From positions 1,761,001-1,825,000 of the forward strand of contig NZ_CP116413.1 in NCBI RefSeq assembly GCF_030064675.1: a stretch of 64,000 nucleotides of DNA, given 5' to 3'. This stretch comes from Crossiella sp. CA-258035. GTDB taxonomy: Bacteria > Actinomycetota > Actinomycetes > Mycobacteriales > Pseudonocardiaceae. The notes beneath the pieces were generated by a model, which was not told the DNA's origin, made no database searches, and saw only the letters and a program-made list of their open reading frames with translations. Shown piece after piece: positions 46,303 to 56,046 of the stretch (positions are counted from its first letter, which is position 1; every line of letters starts with the position of its first letter). The position numbers and the translations under genes were made by a program.

Positions 46303-47175
46303 TCACATCCCATTGACGCGGCGCACCGCCGCTGCCACCGTGTCCGGCCGGTCCAGCGGCATCATGTGCCCGCACCGCTCGACCAGCTCGTGCGCGCCGC
46401 CGGGGACCAGCCGGGCCAGCCGGGCGTGCGCGGCCAGCAGCCGTCTGGTTTGGCGCGGACGACCCAGCGCGTCGGCCGCGGTGAGCACCAGCCAGGGCAG
46501 CTCGGGCAGCGGGTGCGTCGCGCGCACCGCCTCCAGCTCGGCCACCAGGTCCGGGTAGGCGGCCAGCTCGTCCAGGATCGCGCCCAGCACCTCTGGCCGC
46601 CGGTACACCTCCTCCACCTGCGCCGACGGGGCCACCTCGCGCCGGGTGCGGCTGGCGTTGCGCAGCACGGACCGCCGGCCGGCCGGACCGGACCACCCGG
46701 CCAGCGCCCGCCCCAGCCGCCGCAGGCCTGGCACCCGGCCCAGCGCCAGCAGCGCCCGCGCCAGCACCGCCTCGCCGTCGAAGGGCCGTCCTACGCCCGG
46801 CGGCTCCGGGCTCGGGTCCAGCAGCACCGCCCCGGCCACCCGGGCCGGCCGCAGCCGGGCGTAGCCCTCCACGTGCAGCCCGGCGATGGAGTGCCCGACC
46901 AGCACCGCCCGCGCCGCGCCCGCCGCGTCGAGCACCGCGTCCAGCACGGCCACCTCGCGGGCCAGGCCGGGCGGGGTCAGCGCGGGACCGCTGCCGCCGG
47001 TGCCCGGCCGGTCGAAGCGCACCACCCGCAGGTCCCCGGCCAGCAGGTCCACCACCGCGGGCCAGTCGAACCAGCCGCCGCCCAGCCCGGCGGAGAGCAC
47101 CACCACTGGTGCGCGCTCAGGCCCGTCCAGCTCCACGCGCAGCAGCCCGGCGGGGGAGGGGATCAGTGACGACAT
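46303..47175 (-). CDS. Alpha/beta hydrolase
   Basis: 290 residues. R-F-D-R-P-G-T-G-G-S near 47-56, nucleophile Ser in V-G-H-S-I-A-G near 92-98, and a C-terminal His in R-C-G-H-M-M. No signal peptide. Substrate unknown. The ATG lies 6 bases after CAGGCT (minus, 47182-47187), a leaderless pattern; the upstream frame to 48063 is a shadow of lysX. Confidence 0.82.
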   Translation of the reverse strand: MSSLIPSPAGLLRVELDGPERAPVVVLSAGLGGGWFDWPAVVDLLAGDLRVVRFDRPGTGGSGPALTPPGLAREVAVLDAVLDAAGAARAVLVGHSIAGLHVEGYARLRPARVAGAVLLDPSPEPPGVGRPFDGEAVLARALLALGRVPGLRRLGRALAGWSGPAGRRSVLRNASRTRREVAPSAQVEEVYRRPEVLGAILDELAAYPDLVAELEAVRATHPLPELPWLVLTAADALGRPRQTRRLLAAHARLARLVPGGAHELVERCGHMMPLDRPDTVAAAVRRVNGM

Positions 47176-47225
47176 CTCGCCAGCCTGCCGCATCGCCTGC
47201 GAGCAGCGGCGATCGGCAGATCGAA

Positions 47226-47231
47226 TACGGT
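47226..47231 (+). promoter_or_regulatory. Leaderless -10 that sets the lysX start
   Basis: TACGGT overlaps the first possible GTG (47230) and ends 7 bases before the second GTG (47239). This makes GTG 47239 the likely start. Confidence 0.45.
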
Positions 47232-47238
47232 GAGCACC

Positions 47239-50200
47239 GTGAGGCGGCGCAAAGCGGACGAGGCGGCGAACCGGGTGACCCTGCCGAAGTGGCGGAGCCG
47301 GGCCGCCGGGATCCTGGCCACCGTGGTGCAGCTGTCCGTGCTGAGCTGCCTGCTGCTGTTCACCGTCACCGACCTGCACGGCGACGTGGCCGAGGACGAC
47401 TACAACGCCCCGGTCGTGCTCTTCGGCGAGGTCTTCAACGCCCTCGGCCTGCCGGTCGAGCCGAACATGGTGATCATCCTGGTGCTGGCCGTGCTCGGCG
47501 CGGCGCTGCGCAGGCGCAAACGGGCCGCGCTGTGGGCGATGCTGCTGTTCCAGCTGGTCAACCTGACCATCTCGCTGAGCGTGCTGCTGCTGGCCTGGCT
47601 GGCCCCCGCGCTGCTCGACCCGCCGGAGCTGGCCGACAGCATCGTGGAGTACGCCTGGTGGCGGCCGCTGGCCACCATCGTGATCTCGCTGTTCCTGCTG
47701 CTGCTCCTGCCCGCCTTCCCTGCCCGGCTGGCGATCGGGGCCTGGCGGCGGGCGCTGGCCGTGCTCGGCACCGGCATGGTCCTGGTGGCCTGGATCGGCT
47801 GGGGCCTGACCCACCTGTACCCGGACTCCGCGTTCGGCCCGACCGACCGGCTGCTGTGGGTGCTCAACCAGGTCACCGGCGAGATCCCGCCCGGCCGCCA
47901 GCTCGGCGTGGTGGACGGGCCCGGCTCGCTCAGCGTGATCCTCAGCCTGCTCGGCGCGGTGGTGCTCGGCTACGCGCTGGCGGTGTTCTTCCGCGGCGTG
48001 CGCACCCAGCGCCTGATGTCGCCTGCCGAGGAGCTGCGGCTGCGCGAGCTGCTCGGCGAGCACGGCGAACGCGACTCACTCGGCTACTTCGCCACCCGCA
48101 GGGACAAGAGCGTGCTGTTCGCGCCGAACGGGCAGGCCGCGGTCACCTACCGGGTGCTCGGCGGCACCAGCCTGGCCAGCGGCGACCCGCTGGGCGATCC
48201 GGACTTCTGGCCGCAGGCCATCCACGCCTGGCTCGCCGAGGCCCGCCGCTACGGCTGGGTGCCCGGCGTGCTGGGCGCCTCCGAGGCGGGCGCGCACGCC
48301 TACGCCGCGGCCGGGCTGAAGGTGCTGGAGATCGGCGACGAGGCGATCCTGGAGGTCCGCGACTTCAGCCTCACCGGCAGGCACCGCCGCGGGGTCCGGC
48401 AGGCGGTGCGCAGGCTGGCTCGCGCCGGGTACACCGCGAAGATCCGGCGGCACGGCGAGATCCCGCCGCACGAGCTGGGCAAGCTGGTGGAGAAGGCCCA
48501 GGAGTGGCGGGGCGAGGGCAGCGAGCGCGGGTTCTCCATGGCGCTGGGCCGCCTGGACGACCCCAGCGACAGCCGGTGCGTGATGGTGGAGGCATACGAC
48601 GCCGGCGGCAGGCTGCGCGGGCTGCTCTCCTTCGTGCCCTGGGGCCGCACCGGGCTCTCCCTCGACCTGATGCGGCGGGACCGGGAGGCGGAGAACGGGC
48701 TCAACGAGTACCTGGTCTCCGAACTGGCCGAGGCGAGCGGACGCCTTGGCGTGCAACGCATCTCGCTGAACTTCGCGATGTTCCGCGCGGTGTTCGAGGA
48801 GGGCGCGCAGCTGGGCGCCGGGCCGGTGCTGCGGCTGTGGAAGCGGGTGCTGAGCCTGTTCTCCCGGGTGTTCCAGCTGGAGTCGCTCTACCGGGCCAAC
48901 GCCAAGTACGGGCCGCGCTGGGAACCGAGGTACCTGTGCTTCCCCGGCTCCCGCAAGCTGCCCAGGGTCAGCATCGTGGCCGGGGTCGCCGAGGGCTTCC
49001 TGCCCGCCACCCGCACCCTGCGCCGCAACTCCGCCCGCGACCTGCGCACCGGCGAGGTGGCCGCCGAGTTCGTCCGCCAGGTCGGCCAGATCGAGGACAA
49101 GGCCCGCGCCGCCCGCGCGCCCGCGGCCCGGCTGCCCGAGCAGGTCAGGGTGCGCCGCCGCAAGCTGGACCGGCTGCGCGAGCTGGGCATCGACCCCTAC
49201 CCGGTGAACTACGACCGCGAGGTGACCCTCGGCGAGGTGCGGGCCGCGCACGAGGGCCTGGTCCCGGACACGCACACCGGGGTGGAGGTGCGGATCGCCG
49301 GGCGGGTGGTGGCCAAACGGGAGCTGGGCCAGCTGTGCTTCGCGGTGCTGCGCGACCTCACCGGCGAGCTCCAGGTGATGCTCGCGGTGGACGCCCTGGG
49401 CAAGGACGGCCTCGACGACTGGAAGCTCGCGGTGGACATCGGCGACCAGGTCGGCGTGCGCGGCCAGGTGGTGACCACCCGGCGCGGCGAGCTGTCCGTG
49501 CTGGCCACCGGGTGGGAGATGACCGCGAAGTGCCTGCACCCGCTGCCGGACAGGCGCAAGGGCCTGTCCGATCCGGAGGCCAAGGTCCGGCAGCGCTACC
49601 TGGACCTGGCGGTCAACCCGGAGGCCGGCCGGATGCTGCGGCTGCGCAGCACCGTGGTCCGCGCGGTCCGCGACTTCCTGCACGACCGGGACTACCTGGA
49701 AGTCGAGACCCCGATGCTGCAGGCGGTGCACGGCGGGGCGAACGCGCGCCCGTTCGTCACCCACATCAACGCCTATGACATGCGGATGTACCTGCGGATC
49801 GCGCCCGAGCTCTACCTCAAGCGGCTGTGCGTGGCCGGGGTGGACCGGGTGTTCGAGCTCAACCGCAACTTCCGCAACGAGGGCGCGGACGGCACGCACA
49901 ACCCCGAGTTCACCATGTTGGAGGCATATCAGGCCTACGCCGACTACGACACCATGCTGCGGCTGACCAGGGAGCTGGTGCAGCGCGCCGCCACCGCCGC
50001 GTACGGCGCCCCGGTCGCCAGGCACCGGGACCGCACCGGCGCGCTGGTCGAGCACGACCTCTCCGGCGAGTGGCCGGTGATCGGCTGCTACCAGGCGATC
50101 TCCGCCGCGCTCGGCGAGGAGGTCACCCCGGACACCGAGGTGGCCGAGCTGCGCAGGCACAACCGGCTGGCCGGGCTGACCGTGCCCGACGACGCCGGGC

Positions 50201-50622
50201 ACGCCCAGCTCGTCCAGCACCTCTACGACCACCTGGTGGAGGCGCGCACCACCACCCCGGTGTTCTACCGCGACTTCCCGGCCGAGGGCTCGCCGCTGAC
50301 CCGCCGCCACCGCGCCGACCACCGGCTGGCCGAGCGCTGGGACCTGGTCGCCTTCGGCAGCGAGATCGGCACCGCCTACTCCGAGCTGACCGACCCGGTG
50401 GAGCAGCGGGACCGGCTGGAGGCGCAGTCGCTGCGCGCGGCCAGCGGCGATGTGGAGGCGATGGAGCTGGACGAGGACTTCCTGCGCGCGCTGGAGTACG
50501 GCATGCCGCCCACCGGCGGGCTGGGCATCGGGGTGGACCGGCTGCTGATGATGCTGTCGGGGGCCTCGATCCGGCAGACGGTGCTGTTCCCGTTCGCCCG
50601 TCCGCTGGGCAGGCGGCGCTGA
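47239..50622 (+). CDS. lysX: Bifunctional lysyl-phosphatidylglycerol synthase / lysyl-tRNA synthetase
   Basis: About 1127 residues, the LysX fusion of actinomycetes. Residues 20-260 hold six to seven membrane helices, 290-600 the MprF-type DUF2156 transferase (S-L-A-S-G-D-P-L-G; F-A-M-F-R-A-V-F), and 630-1127 a class II lysyl-tRNA synthetase with motif 2 F-R-N-E-G and motif 3 G-L-G-I-G-V-D-R-L. It charges tRNA-Lys and transfers lysine to phosphatidylglycerol, giving resistance to cationic peptides. GTG 47230 is an alternative start. Confidence 0.94.
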   Translation: MRRRKADEAANRVTLPKWRSRAAGILATVVQLSVLSCLLLFTVTDLHGDVAEDDYNAPVVLFGEVFNALGLPVEPNMVIILVLAVLGAALRRRKRAALWAMLLFQLVNLTISLSVLLLAWLAPALLDPPELADSIVEYAWWRPLATIVISLFLLLLLPAFPARLAIGAWRRALAVLGTGMVLVAWIGWGLTHLYPDSAFGPTDRLLWVLNQVTGEIPPGRQLGVVDGPGSLSVILSLLGAVVLGYALAVFFRGVRTQRLMSPAEELRLRELLGEHGERDSLGYFATRRDKSVLFAPNGQAAVTYRVLGGTSLASGDPLGDPDFWPQAIHAWLAEARRYGWVPGVLGASEAGAHAYAAAGLKVLEIGDEAILEVRDFSLTGRHRRGVRQAVRRLARAGYTAKIRRHGEIPPHELGKLVEKAQEWRGEGSERGFSMALGRLDDPSDSRCVMVEAYDAGGRLRGLLSFVPWGRTGLSLDLMRRDREAENGLNEYLVSELAEASGRLGVQRISLNFAMFRAVFEEGAQLGAGPVLRLWKRVLSLFSRVFQLESLYRANAKYGPRWEPRYLCFPGSRKLPRVSIVAGVAEGFLPATRTLRRNSARDLRTGEVAAEFVRQVGQIEDKARAARAPAARLPEQVRVRRRKLDRLRELGIDPYPVNYDREVTLGEVRAAHEGLVPDTHTGVEVRIAGRVVAKRELGQLCFAVLRDLTGELQVMLAVDALGKDGLDDWKLAVDIGDQVGVRGQVVTTRRGELSVLATGWEMTAKCLHPLPDRRKGLSDPEAKVRQRYLDLAVNPEAGRMLRLRSTVVRAVRDFLHDRDYLEVETPMLQAVHGGANARPFVTHINAYDMRMYLRIAPELYLKRLCVAGVDRVFELNRNFRNEGADGTHNPEFTMLEAYQAYADYDTMLRLTRELVQRAATAAYGAPVARHRDRTGALVEHDLSGEWPVIGCYQAISAALGEEVTPDTEVAELRRHNRLAGLTVPDDAGHAQLVQHLYDHLVEARTTTPVFYRDFPAEGSPLTRRHRADHRLAERWDLVAFGSEIGTAYSELTDPVEQRDRLEAQSLRAASGDVEAMELDEDFLRALEYGMPPTGGLGIGVDRLLMMLSGASIRQTVLFPFARPLGRRR

Positions 50623-50694
50623 CATCGCCAGGCGCAACCGCCGAGTGTGCGCCGTTTCGCAGCCGGACGCCGCGTTCCGGGGCAGGATCAACCC

Positions 50695-51108
50695 ATGGTT
50701 GTGCGCACCCGGCTGCCCACCCTGATCATCGGTGGCGGCTACCTGATGATCGGCGTGCTCGGCTTGAACGCGCCGGGCAAGACCCTCTTCGGCCTGTTCA
50801 CCGCCGACCTGCCGCATGCCTGGCTGCACCTGGCGCTGGGCGCGGTGCTGGTGGTCGGCGGCACCGCGGGCGGGCGCTGCGGCACCGGCGCGCAGCTGCT
50901 CTCCGGTGCGCTGGCCGGCGCCGCGGGCACCCTCGGCCTGGCGCTGACCGGGTACGGCCCGTTCCTGGCCACCACCGCGGACAACGTGCTGCACCTGGGC
51001 ACCGCGCTGCTGCTGCTGGTGCTCGGCCTGGCCACCGCGGTGCGCACCCCGCCTGCCCGGCCTGGCCAGTACCCGCCGCTGTCGGTGGCTAGCTACTGCG
51101 GGCGCTGA
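50695..51108 (+). CDS. DUF4383-like membrane protein
   Basis: 137 residues with four hydrophobic helices (about 9-27, 40-56, 65-83, 92-112). The pattern A-W-L-H-L-A-L-G-A and D-N-V-L-H-L-G fits DUF4383. Function unknown. The ATG lies 6 bases after CAGGAT, a leaderless pattern. The last 20 bases overlap the convergent TetR gene. Confidence 0.72.
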   Translation: MVVRTRLPTLIIGGGYLMIGVLGLNAPGKTLFGLFTADLPHAWLHLALGAVLVVGGTAGGRCGTGAQLLSGALAGAAGTLGLALTGYGPFLATTADNVLHLGTALLLLVLGLATAVRTPPARPGQYPPLSVASYCGR

Positions 51109-51637
51109 ACCCATCGGTGACCACCCGCAACAGCCGCTCCCGCTGTTCGAGGTCCCCGGACTGCTCGCCGAGCCAGGCCACCGAGGCGGCCAGCGCCAGC
51201 ACGTCCCGCGCGGGCACGTCCGCGCGCACCACCCCGGCCCGCTGCAGGTGCTCGACCAGCCGCTGCCCGGCGTCGTTCATCGCGTGACAGGCCTCGTACA
51301 GCGCTGAGCCCGGTGTGCGCAGCACCGCCAGCGCCGAGGCGGGCAGCCCGCGGTACTGGGTGATCCGCTCGGTGAACAGCACCAGCAGCTCGGTCAGCGC
51401 CTGCTCCGGCGGCAGCTCGGTGAGCCGCTCGGCCGCCGCCCGCAGGCCCTCGAACTGCTCCCGCAGCAACGCCTCCAGCAGCGCGTCCCTGTTTGGGAAG
51501 TGCCGGTACAGGGTGCCGATGCCGACCCCGGCGGTGCGCGCCACCTCCTCCAGCGAGGCCTCGGTGCCGTCCCGCCGGAACAGCTCCTCGGCCGCGGCCA
51601 GCAGCCGCTCGTAGTTTCGCCGGGCGTCAGCGCGCAC
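51089..51637 (-). CDS. TetR/AcrR family regulator
   Basis: 182 residues. N-terminal TetR helix-turn-helix: L-L-A-A-A-E-E-L-F, S-L-E-E-V-A-R-T-A-G-V-G-I-G-T-L-Y-R-H-F near 28-47. The C-terminal ligand domain matches the class with Y-R-G-L-P. It is divergent from an F420-type oxidoreductase, with an operator-like palindrome between them, so it probably controls that gene and itself. Confidence 0.92.
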   Translation of the reverse strand: MRADARRNYERLLAAAEELFRRDGTEASLEEVARTAGVGIGTLYRHFPNRDALLEALLREQFEGLRAAAERLTELPPEQALTELLVLFTERITQYRGLPASALAVLRTPGSALYEACHAMNDAGQRLVEHLQRAGVVRADVPARDVLALAASVAWLGEQSGDLEQRERLLRVVTDGFSARSS

Positions 51638-51651
51638 AGTTCACCCCTTGC

Positions 51652-51706
51652 TAACCGGAGGCAGCCTCCGTAAGTTATCCGGAGGCACCCTCATCTTATT
51701 CGGATC
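51652..51706. promoter_or_regulatory. Probable TetR operator
   Basis: TAACCGGAGGCAGCCTCCGTAA (51652-51673) is a near-palindrome around CGGAGG-CAG-CCTCCG. The half-site recurs as TTATCCGGAGGCA (51675-51687) and partly as TTATTCGGAT (51697-51706). It lies between the divergent tetR and LLM genes. Confidence 0.65.
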
Positions 51707-51723
51707 GGCAGGGAGAGACTGAC

Positions 51724-52620
51724 ATGACCGTGGACCTGGGGCGGATCGGCGTGTGGACCTGGGCGTTCGAGCGGCTGCCCTGGCCGCAGGTGCGCGCGGC
51801 GGCGCGGGAGATCGAGGAGCTGGGCTACGGCGCGCTGTTCTTCGGCGAGATGGACGGCAGACCGGCGCCCACCCAGGCCGCGCTGCTGCTCGCGGCCACC
51901 GAGCGGATCGTCGTCGTGCCCAGCGTGGCGATCATCTACCGGCACCACCCGGCCACCCTGGCCCAGGCCGAGCGCACCCTGGCCGAGGCGTTCCCCGGCC
52001 GGTTCGCCCTGGGCCTCGGGGTCAGCGACCGCAAGCACATGGAGGACCGCGGTCACACCTGGCGGCCGCCGGTGCGGGCCATGCGGGAGTACCTGGACGC
52101 GATGGACGCCGCCCCGCTGACCGGCCCGGCGGGCCCGCCCTCGCCCCGGCTGCTGGCCGCGCTCGGCCCGAAGATGGCCGAGCTGGCCGGTGAGCGGACC
52201 TGGGGCGCGCACCCGTACTTCATGCCCGTCGAGCACACCGCCCACCTGCGCGAACTGCTCGGCCCCGGACCCAAGCTGGTGGTGCACCAGAACGTCGCCG
52301 TGCACCGGGACCCGGCCGAGGCCAGGCGGCTGGCCCGCACCTCGCTGGCGCCCTGGCTGGCCATCGGCGACCGCAGCTCCTCCCGCTGGCGGGTGATCCA
52401 GGAGCTGACCGGCCTGACCGAGGCCGACCTCGACGACGGCGGCAGCGACCGCCTGGTCGACGCCATGGTCGCGCACGGCGACCCGGACCAGGTCGCCGAG
52501 CGGGTCCGCGCCCAGTTCGAGGCGGGTGCGGACCACGTGTGCGTCAGCGTCGCCACCGACTACGGCCTGCCCGAGGTCCGCCTGCCCGAGCTGCGGGAGC
52601 TGTCGAAGGTGCTGCGCTAG
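51724..52620 (+). CDS. LLM-class F420-dependent oxidoreductase (TIGR03620-like)
   Basis: 298 residues, TIM-barrel luciferase-like. Features: G-V-W-T-W-A-F near 9-15, G-Y-G-A-L-F-F-G-E near 34-42, R-F-A-L-G-L-G-V-S near 97-105. The cofactor is probably F420 (inference from subfamily; npdG is in the window). AGGGAGAG before the ATG. Its TAG stop shares the bases CTAG (52617-52620) with the convergent nadE stop. Confidence 0.85.
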   Translation: MTVDLGRIGVWTWAFERLPWPQVRAAAREIEELGYGALFFGEMDGRPAPTQAALLLAATERIVVVPSVAIIYRHHPATLAQAERTLAEAFPGRFALGLGVSDRKHMEDRGHTWRPPVRAMREYLDAMDAAPLTGPAGPPSPRLLAALGPKMAELAGERTWGAHPYFMPVEHTAHLRELLGPGPKLVVHQNVAVHRDPAEARRLARTSLAPWLAIGDRSSSRWRVIQELTGLTEADLDDGGSDRLVDAMVAHGDPDQVAERVRAQFEAGADHVCVSVATDYGLPEVRLPELRELSKVLR

Positions 52621-54338
52621 CGGTTGTTCTCCCGCCACAGGTTGGTGATCGGCAGCCGCCGGTCCCGCCCGAACGCCTTGAACGTGATCTTGGTGCCCGG
52701 CGGGTACTGGCGGCGCTTGTACTCCGCCCGGTCCACCAGCTGCAGCACCCGCTCCACCAACGGCTGGTCGAACCCGGCCTCGAGCAGCTCGGTGAAGCCC
52801 TTGTCGCCCTCGACGTAGTCGTCCAGCACCGCGTCCAGCAGCGGGTAGTCCGGCAGGCTGTCGGAGTCCTTCTGGTCCGGCCGCAGCTCCGCCGAGGGCG
52901 GCTTGCTGATCGAGTTCTCCGGGATCGGCGGGATCTCGCCGCGCTTCTCCGCCTCGGCGTTGCGCCAGCGGGCCAGCTTCCAGACCAGCGTCTTGGGCAC
53001 GTCCTTGATCGGGGCGAACCCGCCGACCGCGTCGCCGTAGATGGTCGAGTAGCCCACCGCCAGCTCGGTCTTGTTGCCGGTGGCCAGCACCAGGTGCCCG
53101 TGCTGGTTGGACAGCCCCATCAGGGTCACGCCGCGGGCGCGGGCCTGCACGTTCTCCTCGGCCAGCCCGGTCAGCCCGAGCTGCTCCACGAAGACCTTGA
53201 CCACGTCGCCGATCGGCCGGGTCTCGTAGTGCGTGCCCAGCCGCCTGGCCAGCTCGGCCGCGTCGGAGCGGGAGTGCTCGGAGGAGTACGCGCTGGGCAT
53301 GGACACCCCGTGCACCGCGTCCGCGCCGAGGGCGTCCGCGGCCAGCGCGGCCACCACCGCGGAGTCGATGCCGCCGGAGAAGCCGAAGACCACCGAGCGG
53401 AAACCGTTCTTGCCCACGTAGTCGCGCAGGCCGGTGACCAGCGCGTGCCACACCTCGGCCTCGTCGCTGAGCGGTTCGGCCACCGGGGGAGCGGGCTGCG
53501 GCTCGTAGGCCGGCAGCGGCCGCTCGCTGAGCACGGTCCGGCTGACCTCGAACCCGCCGATGTCCCCGGTCCCGGTGTGCCCGCCGGCCGGCAGGTCCAG
53601 GTCGAGCACGGTGAGGTGCTCGACGAACTGCGGCGCCCTGGTCAGGATCTCCCCGTCCGCGCCGACCACCAGCGAGTCGCCGTCGAAGACCAGCTCGTCC
53701 TGGCCGCCGACCAGGTTCACGTAGGCCATCGGCGCCCCGGCCTCCGCGGCCCGCCTGGCCACCAGCGGCCCGCGCACGTCGTCCTTGTTGCGCTCGTACG
53801 GCGAACCGTTGATGCAGACCACCAGGTCCACCCCGGCCTGCCCGTAGGCGGCCACCGGCCCGCCGTCCTGCCAGATGTCCTCGCAGATCACCACGCCGAC
53901 GTCGAGCCCGTGCAGGCGCACGATCGGCAGCGTCCGCCCCGGCACGAAGTAGCGGAACTCGTCGAAGACGCCGTAGTTGGGCAGGTGGTGCTTGGCGCAG
54001 CGGGCGACGACCTTGCCGTCCTGGATGAGCGCGGCCGCGTTGCGCGGGCCCGCCTCGTCCCGGTCCAGGTAGCCGACCACCACCAGCGCCTCGCCGCAGC
54101 CTGCCGCGGCCAGGCTCTCGGCCAGCTCGTCCACGGCCGCCCTGGAGGCGGCGGCGAAGGACTGGCGCAGCGCCAGGTCCTCCACCGGATACCCGGTGAG
54201 CACCATCTCGGGGAAGGCCACCAGGTGGGCGCCGGCCTGCACGGCCTTGCTCGTCCACTCCACGACCATCTTCGCGTTTCCGACCAGGTCGCCGACGCAG
54301 GCGTTGACCTGTGCCAGGGCGATGCGCAACTGCGTCAT
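52617..54338 (-). CDS. nadE: Glutamine-dependent NAD+ synthetase
   Basis: 573 residues. The N-terminal nitrilase-type glutaminase has the triad E44, K116, C152 (in V-I-C-E-D-I-W); the synthetase domain has the ATP-pyrophosphatase loop S-G-G-I-D-S at 321-326. It converts deamido-NAD to NAD with glutamine as ammonia source. It is of the short class, about 100 residues smaller than the M. tuberculosis enzyme. The frame continues upstream to 56705 without a stop, but that part is a shadow of the hydrolase genes. Confidence 0.95.
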   Translation of the reverse strand: MTQLRIALAQVNACVGDLVGNAKMVVEWTSKAVQAGAHLVAFPEMVLTGYPVEDLALRQSFAAASRAAVDELAESLAAAGCGEALVVVGYLDRDEAGPRNAAALIQDGKVVARCAKHHLPNYGVFDEFRYFVPGRTLPIVRLHGLDVGVVICEDIWQDGGPVAAYGQAGVDLVVCINGSPYERNKDDVRGPLVARRAAEAGAPMAYVNLVGGQDELVFDGDSLVVGADGEILTRAPQFVEHLTVLDLDLPAGGHTGTGDIGGFEVSRTVLSERPLPAYEPQPAPPVAEPLSDEAEVWHALVTGLRDYVGKNGFRSVVFGFSGGIDSAVVAALAADALGADAVHGVSMPSAYSSEHSRSDAAELARRLGTHYETRPIGDVVKVFVEQLGLTGLAEENVQARARGVTLMGLSNQHGHLVLATGNKTELAVGYSTIYGDAVGGFAPIKDVPKTLVWKLARWRNAEAEKRGEIPPIPENSISKPPSAELRPDQKDSDSLPDYPLLDAVLDDYVEGDKGFTELLEAGFDQPLVERVLQLVDRAEYKRRQYPPGTKITFKAFGRDRRLPITNLWRENNR

Positions 54339-54410
54339 GTCTCTATCTTCTCCCACGACTTCGGGTATGTAACCGCACCTAGGAAGTTTTCGCCTGGCAG
54401 TATCGAACAG

Positions 54411-55994
54411 GTGGACCGCCGCCTGACACCCGCCCTCGCCGTGCTGCTGCTCACCGCGGCCTGCGTCAATCCGGTGGCGGGTGGCCCAGCCGAACCCGTC
54501 CAGGTGGAGCAGCGTGGACCAGCAGGCGCGGTCCCGCCAGGTCTGGAGAACTTCTACGGCCAGCGCCTGGGCTGGGGCCGCTGCGAGAGCTACGTCCGCG
54601 CCGAGGACCAGGCGCTGGCCTTCCTGCGCAGGGACGCCCAGTGCGCCCGGCTCACCGTCCCGCTGGACTACGCCAAACCCGAGGGCCGCACCATCACCCT
54701 CGGCCTGCTCCGCCGCCAGGCCACCGAACCGGCCCAGCGGATCGGCGCGCTCGTGATCAACCCAGGTGGCCCCGGCGGCTCCGGCATGAGCGCCGCGGCC
54801 ACCCTCGGCACCGCCACCCCCGGCCAGCGGCTGGAGCTCACCCGCCGGTTCGACCTGGTCGGCTTCGACCCGCGCGGGGTCGGCGCCAGCGAGCCCCAGG
54901 TGCGCTGCCGCACCGACGCCGAACGCGACGCCGAACGCCTGGACTCCGACCAGGACACCTCGGCCGCGGGCATCGCGCAGACCGAGGCCGAGGAGAAGGA
55001 GCTGGCTGCCCGGTGCTCGCAGCGGGCCGGGGACGACCTGCTGGCCACCGTCGGCACCAGGGACGTGGCCAAGGACATGGACGTGCTGCGCTCCGCCCTC
55101 GGCGAGCCCAAGCTCAGCTACCTCGGCTACTCCTACGGCACCCGGATCGGCACCGCCTACGCCGAGGCCTTCCCCGGCAACGTGCGCGCGATGATCCTGG
55201 ACGGCGCGCTCGACCCGGACCAGGACCCGGCCGCCGAGCTGGTGGCCCAGGGCGCCGGCTTCCAGAAGGCCTTCGACACCTTCGCCGCCTCCTGCGCCCG
55301 GCTGTCCTCCTGCGCGCTCGGCCAGACCGCCGAAGGCGCTGTGCCCGCCTTCCGCGCGCTGATGAAACCCCTGCTCAGCGCCCCGGTCGAGGTGCGCGGC
55401 GGCCGGAAGCTGTCCTACTCCGACGCGACCACCGCGGTGATCCAGGCGCTCTACAGCGAACAGCTGTGGGAACCGCTGCGCACCGGCCTCACCGAGCTCA
55501 AGCAGGGCAGGGGCGAGACCCTGCTGCGGCTGGCCGACGCCTACTACGGCCGCGGCCAGGACGGCAAGTACAGCAACCTCAACGACGTCTTCACCGCGAT
55601 CCGCTGCGTGGACGACCCGCGCACCACCGACCCGGACCAGCGCCGCGAGCTGGACCGCCGCTACCGCGCCGCCGCCCCCTTCCTGGACGACGGCAACCCG
55701 CCCAGCCCGGCCCGCGACGCCTGCGCGTTCTGGCCGGTCCCGGTGACCAGCCAGCCGCACCTGCCCAAGGTGGACGGCCTGCCCAAGGTGCTGGTCGTCT
55801 CCACCACCGGCGACCCGGCCACGCCGTACCAGGCCGGGGTCGAGCTGGCCCAGGCGCTCGGCGCGGAGCTGCTCACCTTCGAGGGCACCCAGCACACGGT
55901 CTTCGCCCAGGGCAACGCCTGCGTGGACACCGCGGGCACCCGCTACCTCGTCGACGGCGCCCCACCGGCCCCCGGCACCCGTTGCACCGGCTGA
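54411..55994 (+). CDS. Tripeptidyl-aminopeptidase-like lipoprotein (Hip1/CaeA family), copy 1
   Basis: 527 residues. Signal with lipobox-like L-T-A-A-C (Cys 18); alpha/beta hydrolase with oxyanion region N-P-G-G-P-G-G-S-G, nucleophile Ser in G-Y-S-Y-G, Asp in G-D-P-A-T-P and His in T-Q-H; a TAP-type C-terminal domain. Exported serine peptidases of this family cut peptides at the cell surface. The GTG lies 7 bases after CAGTAT. Its paralogue follows 52 bp downstream. Confidence 0.88.
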   Translation: MDRRLTPALAVLLLTAACVNPVAGGPAEPVQVEQRGPAGAVPPGLENFYGQRLGWGRCESYVRAEDQALAFLRRDAQCARLTVPLDYAKPEGRTITLGLLRRQATEPAQRIGALVINPGGPGGSGMSAAATLGTATPGQRLELTRRFDLVGFDPRGVGASEPQVRCRTDAERDAERLDSDQDTSAAGIAQTEAEEKELAARCSQRAGDDLLATVGTRDVAKDMDVLRSALGEPKLSYLGYSYGTRIGTAYAEAFPGNVRAMILDGALDPDQDPAAELVAQGAGFQKAFDTFAASCARLSSCALGQTAEGAVPAFRALMKPLLSAPVEVRGGRKLSYSDATTAVIQALYSEQLWEPLRTGLTELKQGRGETLLRLADAYYGRGQDGKYSNLNDVFTAIRCVDDPRTTDPDQRRELDRRYRAAAPFLDDGNPPSPARDACAFWPVPVTSQPHLPKVDGLPKVLVVSTTGDPATPYQAGVELAQALGAELLTFEGTQHTVFAQGNACVDTAGTRYLVDGAPPAPGTRCTG

Positions 55995-56046
55995 ACCCGG
56001 CGTGTCCCGCTCTGCGAGTCCCGCGCGCGCCGGGCAGAGTGGCCAG

